64,000 nucleotides of DNA from contig NC_015160.1 of the NCBI RefSeq assembly GCF_000190535.1, positions 4,092,001 to 4,156,000 of the forward strand, in the 5' to 3' direction. Both the position numbers and the translations under genes were made by a program. Source of the DNA: Odoribacter splanchnicus DSM 20712 (GTDB lineage: Bacteria; Bacteroidota; Bacteroidia; Bacteroidales; Marinifilaceae). This document shows, piece after piece, positions 1 through 8,378 of the stretch. Each line of letters begins with the position of its first letter. Positions within the stretch are counted from its first letter, which is position 1. Under the pieces are notes generated by a model. That model saw nothing but the letters and a program-made list of their open reading frames with translations. It was not told the DNA's origin and did no database searches.

Positions 1-1101
1 GCGGGTTTTCTCAGAGGTCATGTCGTAGCACACTTGAATCAGCTGCTCCACCATTGTGCCTTTACGGGTAACAAAATCTATTTCTCTGTCATTGCGACTT
101 CGGTAATAGAATAATGTTTGACCTGGGATATAACCACGACGTAATAGTTCTACAAATACTTGATTCTCCAATAATCTGCCGAGGTTCTCACTCAGATTGA
201 AAGCCGTGCTTTGCACAAATCCATTGTCAACTACATAAACTTTTTTGGGGGCTTTGTTCATCAATTTCAGCTTGTTGTTGAAACGGGGCAGATAGAAGAA
301 CAGGTATGGTTCGCTGAGATAGTCGCAGAATTTCTTTGTAGTTGCAACGCTTGACAAACCTAATTCTCTCGCAAGGTCATTCGCTGAAATTGGATTGCAG
401 AAATTTGAGAGCAGATAACTGGCTAGATTATATAAATCGTTTGTATTTCTTATATTATGTCGCTTGGTAATATCTTTCAGCAAGATTGAATCAAATAAAG
501 TCGAAAGATAGCTTTTGGTAATGCTACGGGCAGAAATGGTTTCAAGATAGCCACCATTGCGCATATAGTCATCGATCAGCATGGTTGCCTGTGCAGCTTG
601 TTCCTCTCGAAGCAGACTGATATTTTTCCAGCTCATCGTTTCTTCCAGACTGAATGGCAACATTTCAATTTGAAGGTAACGTCCGGTTAAGACAGTTGCC
701 ATTTCGCTGCTCAACATCTTGGCATTGCTTCCTGTAATTACCAAATTCTTTCCACGACGATACAGTTTACCTATCCATAAATCCCAGTCGGGAAGATTCT
801 GAACTCCGTCAAGCAAAATGAAATCGTAACCGGGATATACATCTTCAATGGCCGACATGACCAAATCTTCATCCCATTTATCAAGTAACTGGTTGTCGTC
901 GAAATTTAGATAGGCGAAATTCTTTCCTTGTAGCATGAGCAGCGCAAAAACCGATTTGCCTACACGTCGAGGACCCGTGATAAGTTTGATAAGCGGATTT
1001 TGTAATAGCTCGTCTGTATTATACTTGGTATGCCGTTGTTGATAGGGACGTGACATAAGCTCGTCACGTTCTGCCCGTTGATTAAGTATCGTTGTTTTCA
1101 T
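1..1101 (-). CDS. DUF4143-family AAA ATPase, 3' end outside window
   Basis: Open from ATG at 1101 to the window edge (367 codons, no stop seen), so the C-terminus is missing. I translated it directly. The N-terminal ATPase domain has Walker A ITGPRRVGKS (residues 41-50) and a Walker B hydrophobic strand ending FILLDGVQ (94-101). Family members normally have DEIQ here; residue 99 is Gly in place of the catalytic Glu, a change one base substitution could make (gaa to gga). The C-terminal part has the nuclease-like RSRNDREIDFV stretch typical of DUF4143 proteins. Members are often described as putative ATPases of mobile or toxin-antitoxin-like loci; the cellular role is not established. A 5'-truncated relative lies at 43365-44315. 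Family is confident, function unknown. Confidence 0.85.
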   Translation of the reverse strand, partial: MKTTILNQRAERDELMSRPYQQRHTKYNTDELLQNPLIKLITGPRRVGKSVFALLMLQGKNFAYLNFDDNQLLDKWDEDLVMSAIEDVYPGYDFILLDGVQNLPDWDLWIGKLYRRGKNLVITGSNAKMLSSEMATVLTGRYLQIEMLPFSLEETMSWKNISLLREEQAAQATMLIDDYMRNGGYLETISARSITKSYLSTLFDSILLKDITKRHNIRNTNDLYNLASYLLSNFCNPISANDLARELGLSSVATTKKFCDYLSEPYLFFYLPRFNNKLKLMNKAPKKVYVVDNGFVQSTAFNLSENLGRLLENQVFVELLRRGYIPGQTLFYYRSRNDREIDFVTRKGTMVEQLIQVCYDMTSEKTR

Positions 1102-1353
1102 CGTAAATCATTTTAGGTTATAAAATAGCACTTTTTATTCAATTAAATTACTGTATTGAATAAAATAGATATTATTTATTCAATAAGTATGTTGATATTG
1201 AATATATGGACTGTTTAGAGATGATAAAACGCTCATTAGTTTGGCGTAATTACCATTTTTTAATTTTATTGTTCTTCTTTTGTGGTAAACACTGAAAATT
1301 AAGTTTGTTGTGATGAGAAGGTTTACAAATAAAATTCAGTTCTCCGGACTAAG

Positions 1354-1405
1354 TAATCTCACTCTGCCAATTGCCTGTTAGAATTGCCGGAGTGGGATTA
1401 TTTTA
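1354..1405 (+). terminator. Strong stem-loop with U-rich tail, orphan
   Basis: Arms 1354-1372 and 1382-1400 pair over 19 positions with a few mismatches or wobbles around a 9-nt loop, followed by ttttat. It looks like an intrinsic terminator for plus-strand transcription, yet no plus-strand gene lies upstream in the window. It may remain from a lost gene, or shield the downstream ATPase from read-through. Confidence 0.5.
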
Positions 1406-1490
1406 TGGGGTTCCGTTGTTTTTGCAGGAAGAATCTACTCTTTTTTGGGTTTTCGATGCTTTAATCCTATTATATTCTCGGATTTATTAG

Positions 1491-1498
1491 TAACTTTG
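1491..1498 (+). promoter_or_regulatory. Bacteroidetes-type -7 box (TAACTTTG)
   Basis: TAACTTTG matches the TAnnTTTG -7 consensus of Bacteroidetes primary sigma. No clear TTTG -33 box is seen about 20 bp upstream. Transcription would start near 1505, placing the palindrome at 1501-1553 at or just after the start site. Confidence 0.5.
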
Positions 1499-1500
1499 TT

Positions 1501-1553
1501 ATTGGCTTTAAGTTTACCGCCGTAAACTTTACGGCGGTAAACTTAAAGCCAAT
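1501..1553. repeat. Perfect 53-bp palindrome in the leader of the DUF234 ATPase gene
   Basis: Two 26-nt arms are perfectly complementary around one central base (1527). The core holds two quasi-palindromic 14-mers of form TTTACnnnnGTAAA at 1513-1526 and 1528-1541, centred 15 bp apart. It begins 3 bp after the -7 box and ends 26 bp before the ATG at 1580, so it would be both a double operator-like DNA site and a very stable 5'-UTR hairpin. Which of these matters cannot be told from sequence. Confidence 0.9.
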
Positions 1554-1579
1554 GAAATCGAATATAAAAAGAAAAGGAT

Positions 1580-2905
1580 ATGAAATTCTACAATAGAGAA
1601 AAAGAGTTAGCATCATTGGAAAAGGTTCGGCGAGTGTCTTTTTCTGTGCATTCCCAAATGACTGTACTTACCGGTCGGCGGCGTATCGGCAAGACCAGTC
1701 TTATATTCAAGAGCTGTGAGGATACTCCTACGGTGTATCTGTTTGTCAGCCGAAGCAATGAAACAGATCTCTGTTTACGCTTTGCTTTCGAGATCCAGCA
1801 GGCACTTGATATTTATGTACCGGAACTTACCAACTTTGCAGAAATATTTCGTTTCTTAATGGATTTGGGAACACGGCTGGAATATAATCTGGTTATAGAT
1901 GAATTTCAGGAGTTCTATTACATAAATCAAGAGATTTACAGTTTGATGCAGGATACTTGGGATCGGCTGAGGAAACAGAGCCATGTCAATCTTATCGTGA
2001 GTGGTTCGGTCTATACCCTTATGAATAAAATCTTCAGGGATTCAAAAGAACCGTTGTATGGCCGTGCTGACAGTATTATAAAGTTAGCACCTTTTACAAC
2101 TTCCGTATTAAAAGAAATTATGTCGGATCATAAGGCTGACTATACTAAAGATGACTTGTTGGCACTCTATACCTTTACCGGTGGTGTTCCAAAATATATC
2201 GAGCAATTTATGGACAATGGATGTACAAGTATGGAAAGCATGGTCGATTTCATGTTGCAACCCGATTCATCCTTTTTGACTGAAGGACAGGCTTTGCTGG
2301 TACAGGAGTTCGGAAAAAAATACGGTAATTACTTTTCTATCTTATCAGCAATCTCCAACGGTAAGAATACCCTGCCGGAAATAGAAACGGTTATGGGTGG
2401 TATGAGTCTGGGCGGACAATTGAAGAGATTGGAAGAAGATTATAATCTGGTAAAGAAGAAACGGCCTATACTTTCAAAGGAGGGTTCCCAGACCGTCCGT
2501 TATGAAGTATCGGATATGTTTTTACGTTTCTGGTTCCGGTATTTTATCAAGTATCAAAATTATATAGAGATACAGAATTTTGAACGCTTGGCTGATATTA
2601 TAAAAAAGGATTATCCGACATTCTCCGGCTTGGCTTTGGAAATGTATTTCCGCCAAAAGATGATGGAAGGCAAGGAATTTGCAGATATAGGTTCTTGGTG
2701 GCAAGGCAAGAATAAAAAAGATCAGGATGAAATAGATATTGTCGGACTATATGCGGAAGAGAAAAAAGCTCTGGTAGCAGAGGTGAAAAGACAATCCAAA
2801 AATTTCAAGCCGGATTTGTTTGCGCTTAAAGTAGAGGAATTACGGAAGAAAGGTTTGTTTAAGTATGAGATAGAGAGCAGGCTTTTTTCAATGGAAGACA
2901 TGTAG
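1580..2905 (+). CDS. AAA ATPase with C-terminal DUF234 (archaeal-type ATPase)
   Basis: A 441-residue protein with Walker A GRRRIGKT (32-39) and Walker B LVIDEFQE around 103-110, followed by a winged-helix-like middle and a C-terminal PD-(D/E)XK-like stretch (DEIDIVGLY ... LVAEVKRQ, about 388-410). This order fits the archaeal ATPase/DUF234 family, common in Bacteroidales accessory DNA. The family's role is unproven; the nuclease-like motif suggests nucleic-acid action. The ATG sits 26 bp after a perfect palindrome, which may be an autoregulatory site. It stands alone, with no partner gene downstream. Family is confident, function unknown. Confidence 0.9.
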   Translation: MKFYNREKELASLEKVRRVSFSVHSQMTVLTGRRRIGKTSLIFKSCEDTPTVYLFVSRSNETDLCLRFAFEIQQALDIYVPELTNFAEIFRFLMDLGTRLEYNLVIDEFQEFYYINQEIYSLMQDTWDRLRKQSHVNLIVSGSVYTLMNKIFRDSKEPLYGRADSIIKLAPFTTSVLKEIMSDHKADYTKDDLLALYTFTGGVPKYIEQFMDNGCTSMESMVDFMLQPDSSFLTEGQALLVQEFGKKYGNYFSILSAISNGKNTLPEIETVMGGMSLGGQLKRLEEDYNLVKKKRPILSKEGSQTVRYEVSDMFLRFWFRYFIKYQNYIEIQNFERLADIIKKDYPTFSGLALEMYFRQKMMEGKEFADIGSWWQGKNKKDQDEIDIVGLYAEEKKALVAEVKRQSKNFKPDLFALKVEELRKKGLFKYEIESRLFSMEDM

Positions 2906-2974
2906 ATGTGAATTTTATTTAAATACCATGATTACCAAAATTGATATTGAAAGATTTGGATTGTTCTCAAATTA

Positions 2975-3390
2975 TTATTGGAAACAACATATTCTATATA
3001 CCCATGGTTTGGGCTTTTCGGATTGGTCAGGATCGGGATCGTCCTTGTTGCCGGACTTGGGGACGCCTCCGATGACGAGCTTGCCGCCGAGTACTCTCAT
3101 TGCCTCTTTGATGCTGATGCTTTTGGGCATTCCGCTTAGTTTGGGCGGAGTACGCTGTCTGTCGGTGAGAAAGTCGGGCATCCGGTGGACATAAGGCTCG
3201 GCAGAGGGTGTATCCTGCATGGGAATACTGTCCGGTGAAGGACTGCCGGGCGGAGTATCGGCGACAGATATGCCGGCGGCGGGGGCGTTATCCTGTCCGT
3301 CGGGCGTTATCGGTTGGGAGGGTACAACTTCGATCACGCTGTCGGTGCTTTTTCCTGCGCATCCGCTGTTTTTTGAGGTTTTGCCTAAAA
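2975..3390 (-). pseudogene. Possible remnant of a proline-rich exported protein
   Basis: This minus-strand frame is open from the tRNA-Lys 3' flank to a stop at 2975 and looks coding: a Cys near a lipobox-like start (SGCAGKST), a Pro/Asp/Ser-rich linker, then an ordered segment (SISIKEAMRVLGGKLVIGGV). GC is higher than in the flanks. No credible start or signal peptide is present, and further upstream the frame only runs through the tRNA. I do not recognise a family. A truncated gene or chance open frame are both possible. Confidence 0.3.
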
Positions 3391-3392
3391 AT

Positions 3393-3436
3393 AAATACTC
3401 CCGAAATTCATTGAATTTTAGGAGTATTTTTTTGCT
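3393..3436. terminator. Bidirectional-looking terminator beside tRNA-Lys
   Basis: Arms 3393-3409 and 3413-3429 pair with two mismatches and a 3-nt loop; a run of seven T follows on the plus strand and a weaker T-rich stretch on the minus strand. On the minus strand it lies just after tRNA-Lys and probably ends its transcript. Confidence 0.6.
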
Positions 3437-3444
3437 TGTTTTTG

Positions 3445-3517
3445 TGATCCAGCTGGGATTCGAACCCAGGACCCCAACATTAAAAGTGTTGTGCTCTACC
3501 GGCTGAGCTACTGAATC
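3445..3517 (-). tRNA. tRNA-Lys(TTT)
   Basis: Full cloverleaf on the minus strand: acceptor GATTCAG pairs with CTGGATC, discriminator A, D-arm GCTC/GAGC, anticodon stem CAACA/TGTTG with loop CTTTTAA (anticodon TTT), and T-arm with GTTCGAATC. CCA is not encoded. 73 nt. Confidence 0.95.
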
Positions 3518-3660
3518 GGGCCACAATGTTTCTCAATTGCGGGTGCAAATATAGGGAGTTTTTCGTTAGTTACAAAAAATGGTTGCTGTTTTTTCTGAAT
3601 ATTTTTATATGCTTTCGTTTAATCTATTCGTTATAAGTTATATAGCATATTACAAAATAG

Positions 3661-4290
3661 GTAGGTTTATTTTTCTTTCTATTCCGATTCCGGTTTTTAT
3701 ACCGTCAGACCGGTTCGCCAGGAACGGTCCGGTAAGGCTTTCGTTGATTTCATCGGTTCTTCTCCTGCTCGGAAAAACAAAATCTTTTGTTTTTCTCTCG
3801 CTTATTCGAAGAACTCACTGACCGGCGGAACTCCTCACTGTGCAAAAAAACTTTACGTTACGTTTCCGTCAGACACCACCGATCGGACGTTCGGAAAACC
3901 TAACCGGACACTCGTTCCCGCTCCAATGGTCCTCCGGCATAAAACCCTGCATCTCACGGCAGAGCTAACCGGCAAAGAAAATACAACCAGAAATTTGCAG
4001 TAGCAGGAAACCAGACCGTCCGGATTATTTTCGGGGGGAATGGTATTTCTCAAATCAAGATTAGTCTGCAATTTAGTGATAACGTAAGTCGGAGGTGTTC
4101 GTGTTTGGAGACCATTGGAGCTCTGTCGGGTGTCGTCTTGCTTTTTCTGAACGCCCGACCGGTGGTGTCTGACGAACGTAGTGAGGAGTTCCGCCGGTCA
4201 GTGATAGAAAAAGGTAGACGACCGACAGAAGCGACCGGGTCTCCAAACACGAACACCGAAGACGAATAAGTAACAAAATAATTCTAGGAT
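3661..4290. repeat. Structured dispersed repeat, copy 1
   Basis: About 0.6 kb of non-coding DNA that recurs at about 59711-60250. Shared blocks include the stretch from about 3665 to 3745 and nearly all of 3810-4280. Copy 1 has extra sequence (about 3745-3805 and 3842-3872) not in copy 2. Internally the block near 3815-3935 is an inverted copy of 4113-4202, giving arms of roughly 90-100 bp around a ~170-bp centre, and the right part folds into its own long hairpin (separate entry). Open frames inside differ between copies and run through the inverted repeats, so I treat it as non-coding. Boundaries are approximate. Confidence 0.8.
4094..4257. repeat. Long hairpin in repeat copy 1
   Basis: The outer stem, 4094-4113 with 4238-4257, is 20 bp and perfect. 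A second imperfect stem follows inside (about 4121-4150 with 4205-4234), then an apical GACCGGTGG/CCGCCGGTC stem. The same fold exists in copy 2 with compensatory changes. Confidence 0.85.
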
Positions 4291-4352
4291 TTTTGTTTCT
4301 TATCCCGGAAAAATGTTGTAACTTTTATAGGCCATTTAAAATCGGGTGTGTC

Positions 4353-4913
4353 ATGATATTCAATAGTACAGAACGGGAAGGGGTACTGGTCATGCTGTTA
4401 TTGATCACAGGCCTTATTGTTATTCCGCGGTTTGTCCGGTCGGGGAAACCTGCATTCTTTTTGTTGCCGGAAGTAATCAATATAGAAAAGGATTCTCTTC
4501 GTCCGGTATCACATCGGGAAATTTCTCCTCCCTTGGAATTGAATACGGCGGACAGCAGTGCGTTGGTCAGAATCCGGGGAATCGGTCCTTACTATGCAAG
4601 TAAAATCATCAAATACCGACAGAGATTGGGAGGTTTTTATGCCGTCCGGCAGCTGAAAGAGTTAAAGATGAATCACTTCAATGTCGATTCGTGCGCTGGG
4701 GTATTTACCGTCGATCCTTCAAAGATCGTGAAATACAGGTTGGACACCATGAGTTTTAAAGCTATACTCCGGCATCCCTATCTCGAATATGAGGATGTAC
4801 AGATGATCTTCAATGCCAAGCGCAAATACGACTCTCTTTCTTTCCAACTGCTCGAAGAAAAGAAAGTACTTCCGGCTTATAAACTCAAAAAAATAAAGCC
4901 TTATTTCCAATAA
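4353..4913 (+). CDS. ComEA-like helix-hairpin-helix protein
   Basis: With start ATG 4353 the protein is 186 residues; an in-frame upstream extension to 4293 would place charged residues before the membrane segment. Residues about 10-28 (VLVMLLLITGLIVIP) form a membrane anchor, followed by a linker and the helix-hairpin-helix signature LNTADSSALVRIRGIGPYYASKIIKYR, then a second degenerate HhH-like unit to the C-terminus. In other bacteria ComEA-type HhH proteins bind incoming DNA at the envelope. The anchor and HhH support DNA binding at the membrane; a competence role is inference, and no other competence gene is nearby. Confidence 0.75.
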   Translation: MIFNSTEREGVLVMLLLITGLIVIPRFVRSGKPAFFLLPEVINIEKDSLRPVSHREISPPLELNTADSSALVRIRGIGPYYASKIIKYRQRLGGFYAVRQLKELKMNHFNVDSCAGVFTVDPSKIVKYRLDTMSFKAILRHPYLEYEDVQMIFNAKRKYDSLSFQLLEEKKVLPAYKLKKIKPYFQ

Positions 4914-4928
4914 GTTCACAAAATAGAA

Positions 4929-4936
4929 TAACTTTG
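4929..4936 (+). promoter_or_regulatory. Putative -7 box for the AsmA-like gene
   Basis: TAACTTTG, about 50 bp before the ATG at 4988. No clear -33 element is visible. Confidence 0.45.
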
Positions 4937-4987
4937 TGAACAATCCGGTGGACACCGGCCGTTTAAAACAACTAAAAAATACTGACG

Positions 4988-7516
4988 ATGAAAAAAGTAT
5001 TCATTACACTGGGTGTACTCATTCTTGTTGTAATTACAGCTTTAATGGTCATCCCTACTTTTTTTAAAGGAGATATACTCCAAATTATTGAAAAGCAATC
5101 CGCCAAATACATCAATGCGAAATTGAAAATCGGCGATATGAACCTGAGCATGTTCATAAGTTTTCCTAATCTGAATGTTGCCTTGAAAGAGGTGATGATT
5201 ACCGGGCAGGATGAATTTGCAGGAGATACCGTCGTTTACATTCCGTTGTTCGAGGCTTCGGTGAATTTGAAGTCACTGATAGCAGGAGATGAACTCATTG
5301 TAAACCAACTTTTGCTTAAAAATTGCCGTATCGCTCCGACAGTAAATAGCGAAGGGAAAGCCAACTGGGATATCCTATTGTCTTCCGGTTCGCAAACTTC
5401 CGCCACTACGGAAACTCCGCCCGACGAACCGAAAGGCAAGGCGGAGAGAGGCCTTCGTTTAAATGATATCGCCATTGAAAATTTATTCATCACTTACAAT
5501 GATTTTCAGCATTCGACTTATGCCAGCATTGCAGATATCGATTTAAAACTCAATGGGAATTTTTCGGAAACCAATACGCTGATCGATATTTTCCTTGCTC
5601 TGCAAAATATTTCATATCGGCACCAAAACAGTGTCTGGATCAATAAGACCGATCTGAAATGGCAGGCCGTTATCGGAGCCAATCTCAAAGAGATGACTTT
5701 CGATATTCAGAAAAATGACCTGGCCCTGAACGATCTCAAACTCGATTTAACCGGAAATATCGGGGTCGGAGAGGACAAATATAAACTGGATTTGCAATTG
5801 AATGCTCCGGATACCAAATTTGCCAGTTTGTTGGCTATGGTGCCCAAAACGTTGCAACATTATATCGAGGGATTGGAAACCAGTGGTGATTTTAAGCTGA
5901 ATGTTACGGCTAAAGGAGAATATTATGCCGATCATCTCCCGGCTCTGCAGGCAAATTTACTTGTCAATAATGCTTCTGTAAAATATCCCGAATTACCGGA
6001 AGCTATCCGTCAAATCAATATCGATCTGAACGTGAGCAATCCCGGAGGACCTGTCGATTCAACACAACTGAACCTGAAAAAATTATCGTTCGATATAGCG
6101 GGTAATCCATTCAGTATGTATTTGAATATCAGTAATCCTAACGATCCGGTGCTTGCCGGAGGTGCAGTCGGGGTTATTAATTTCTCCAATCTGAAGAAAG
6201 CCCTTCCACTGAAAGATATTACCCTGCAGGGAATCGTCACGACCGATATGACATTCAACGGGAAATATCAATATATCGAGAAAGAACAATATGAGAAATT
6301 TATTGCCAAAGGAAATATTATTTTAAAAGATCTTCTTTTGGTCAATGCTGAATTTCCGGAAGGTATTTCTATCCCGCAGGGATCTGTTACGATTACTCCG
6401 GCTCAGTTGAATCTGAAACAGTTACAGGCAAAAGTTTTTTCCTCGGATTTCACTTTACAAGGAAATATTTCGAACTATCTTCCTTATGTTTTCAAAAATG
6501 AAACGCTGAAAGGTAACTTCTCTCTGCATTCGAACCGAATAAATTTGAATGAATTCATTATCGCCCAAGCCAAAGCGGCCCGCCAAACAAAGAGCGATAC
6601 TACGGCCCGGGCTTCGGCCGACTCTATCGCCTTGACGAACAAACCGACCGCAGCAGAAGGAGCTTTGGAGATTCCCAAAAACATCGACGTACAATTTACC
6701 AGTAATATCAGTACTATCCTTTTCGATAATCTGACTATCCGTAATGTAAAAGGGCAAATTTCTTTGGATAATGCGGTCGCCACACTGAAAAATCTCAGTA
6801 TGGATATGTTGGAAGGTAAAATGGTGATGAACGGACAATATAATACAGCCAATCCGAAGATTCCGACAGTAGATTTCAAGCTGAATATATCCGACTTCGA
6901 TATCCATGCCGCCTACGAGGCTTTCACTTTCCTGCGGAAGAGTATTCCGGTAGCGATGAACTGTAGCGGACAAGTTTCGGCTGCCATGAACTTCAGTTCT
7001 GCCCTGGATAAAGAAATGAGTCCGGTAATGACGACAGCAAACGGTGGGGGATATCTCGAATCAAAAGGTATTCTGATCAACGACAATCCGGCGATGAACC
7101 AGTTGGCTAGTGTGATGAAGAACGACGAACTTAGCCGGTTGAGTATCAGTAAGCTGAAAATCGATTTCAAACTCGAAAACGGGAATATTATCGTCGAACC
7201 GTTTAAGACCAGTTTTGCAGGTAATCCGGTGACCATTTATGGAAATCAAACCGTCGACGGGCAGCTCGATTATACCTTATCGATGAACATCGACCGTAAA
7301 TTTTTCGGCAAGGACATCGACAACCTCCTGAAATCTATTCCGGGTTCGGACAATATTAAAAATCTGGATATCGATGCAAAGGTCGAGGGAACGCTGTCGA
7401 AGCCGGTTATCAAACCCGACCTTTCCAAAGCGATCAAAGCGGTCACCAAAGCAGCAGAGAAAGAATTGAAAGGTAATCTGTTACAGGGAATACAGAATCT
7501 CTTTAAAAAGAAATAA
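4988..7516 (+). CDS. AsmA family protein
   Basis: An 842-residue protein with one N-terminal membrane anchor (about residues 3-27) and a long periplasmic body of alternating beta-strand blocks, as in AsmA/TamB-like proteins. The N-terminal LKIGDMNLSMFISFPNLNVALKEV segment and C-terminal LDYTLSMNIDRKFFG ... IKNLDIDAKVEGTLSKPVIKPDLSKA are typical of Bacteroidetes AsmA proteins. The family is linked to moving or sorting phospholipids between inner and outer membranes. It has its own promoter-like box and terminator, so it is probably monocistronic. Confidence 0.88.
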   Translation: MKKVFITLGVLILVVITALMVIPTFFKGDILQIIEKQSAKYINAKLKIGDMNLSMFISFPNLNVALKEVMITGQDEFAGDTVVYIPLFEASVNLKSLIAGDELIVNQLLLKNCRIAPTVNSEGKANWDILLSSGSQTSATTETPPDEPKGKAERGLRLNDIAIENLFITYNDFQHSTYASIADIDLKLNGNFSETNTLIDIFLALQNISYRHQNSVWINKTDLKWQAVIGANLKEMTFDIQKNDLALNDLKLDLTGNIGVGEDKYKLDLQLNAPDTKFASLLAMVPKTLQHYIEGLETSGDFKLNVTAKGEYYADHLPALQANLLVNNASVKYPELPEAIRQINIDLNVSNPGGPVDSTQLNLKKLSFDIAGNPFSMYLNISNPNDPVLAGGAVGVINFSNLKKALPLKDITLQGIVTTDMTFNGKYQYIEKEQYEKFIAKGNIILKDLLLVNAEFPEGISIPQGSVTITPAQLNLKQLQAKVFSSDFTLQGNISNYLPYVFKNETLKGNFSLHSNRINLNEFIIAQAKAARQTKSDTTARASADSIALTNKPTAAEGALEIPKNIDVQFTSNISTILFDNLTIRNVKGQISLDNAVATLKNLSMDMLEGKMVMNGQYNTANPKIPTVDFKLNISDFDIHAAYEAFTFLRKSIPVAMNCSGQVSAAMNFSSALDKEMSPVMTTANGGGYLESKGILINDNPAMNQLASVMKNDELSRLSISKLKIDFKLENGNIIVEPFKTSFAGNPVTIYGNQTVDGQLDYTLSMNIDRKFFGKDIDNLLKSIPGSDNIKNLDIDAKVEGTLSKPVIKPDLSKAIKAVTKAAEKELKGNLLQGIQNLFKKK

Positions 7517-7525
7517 ATTTCTTCT

Positions 7526-7585
7526 AAACGGGAACAACAGAGTAAAACAGCATATTCTCCGTTTGCTCCGTTGTTCCCGTTTTAT
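7526..7585. terminator. Terminator between convergent genes
   Basis: The stem starting AAACGGGAACAAC (from 7526) pairs with GTTGTTCCCGTTT (to 7583), with further pairing inside, followed by TTTTAT. It lies between the AsmA-like gene and the convergent HMA-protein gene. Confidence 0.75.
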
Positions 7586-7619
7586 CTTAATAACTAACCG
7601 TCTCTTCAGGTATTATTAT

Positions 7620-8252
7620 CTAATAGGGAGGAGTAAATTTTCCTTCTGCCGGAAAATCCGGTGAATTTTCCGTTGTCCCATAAGGTTTCGGATGATCGTC
7701 TAAAGTCTCCGATTCTTCCTTCAGCTCATCCATATAATCGGAGAGGTTGTCTTTGGCGTTCTGATCGTCATTCTCGATAAGCTCATCCATAGTTTTATTA
7801 TAAGCCTTTGTCTGTTGGGCAAAAATCCCTTTCGATTGGTCACTTTCTGCCCGTTCGTAATTTGAAGCTCCCTGAATATCGTCCTCGGTAGTCTCATCAT
7901 TAGCCATCTTTTGGCTTTTTCCTGGTTTTTCGGTATTACCACAACCACAGCCTTTAATTGTAGTTGGCTTGGACTGTTTATCGGATTCTTTTTTCACGTC
8001 CTTCATAGCTTTGTCGTTTTTAGTTATATATGATTCAACCGGGTAAACCTCTGCAAGATAGCCCGCTTCAGCAAGTATCCGTTCTACCGATGCAACAGCT
8101 TTCTCATCTTTGGCCTTTATTGTCAAAATCCGGTCAGGGCTTTTCAGATCGATCGACCAACTTTGGATTTCATCTGTTATATCCAATTGTGATTTAACCT
8201 TGGCAACACAATTATTGCATTTCAAATTCGTTTTAAACTTAAATGTTTTCAT
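7620..8252 (-). CDS. Heavy-metal-associated (HMA) domain protein with long acidic tail
   Basis: A 210-residue protein. Residues 1-70 are an HMA ferredoxin-like fold with metal-binding pair CNNC (Cys12, Cys15). A second Cys cluster, GCGCGN near residue 101, follows a Lys-rich linker. The C-terminal half is rich in Asp/Glu/Asn, has no recognised domain, and includes a low-complexity DELIENDDQNAKDNL stretch. No signal peptide, so cytosolic. It lies just downstream of, and on the same strand as, copA, suggesting copper binding or delivery, but the 126-bp gap contains a palindrome (8281-8305) and separate regulation is possible. The tail is far longer than in typical ~70-residue copper chaperones. 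Confidence 0.75.
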   Translation of the reverse strand: MKTFKFKTNLKCNNCVAKVKSQLDITDEIQSWSIDLKSPDRILTIKAKDEKAVASVERILAEAGYLAEVYPVESYITKNDKAMKDVKKESDKQSKPTTIKGCGCGNTEKPGKSQKMANDETTEDDIQGASNYERAESDQSKGIFAQQTKAYNKTMDELIENDDQNAKDNLSDYMDELKEESETLDDHPKPYGTTENSPDFPAEGKFTPPY

Positions 8253-8280
8253 GTCCTATTCTTAAAAAACTTTATAAACT

Positions 8281-8305
8281 TAAATTTATCGTCCCGATAA
8301 ATTTA
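8281..8305. repeat. 25-bp inverted repeat upstream of the HMA-protein gene
   Basis: TAAATTTATCG, a 3-bp spacer and CGATAAATTTA form an almost complete palindrome 29 bp upstream of the ATG at 8252. A near-identical motif (core AATTTATCGGGACGAT) lies upstream of the UvrA-like gene at 16188-16212. Operator or leader hairpin is possible. Confidence 0.7.
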
Positions 8306-8378
8306 ACTACACTCATACGAACGCTTAAACTTCAGAATGGTTACCCAATAATTGGAAATTGAGATTTAAAAATTGAAA

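Noticed and set aside
2928..3414. Plus-strand open frames between the ATPase and tRNA-Lys
   Set aside because: Composition (Arg/Cys-rich, no motif) looks like the antisense of the minus-strand remnant.
4050..4276. Open frames inside repeat copy 1 (and 59716-60215 in copy 2)
   Set aside because: They pass through long inverted repeats, frame and length differ between copies, and the base changes preserve pairing, not codons.
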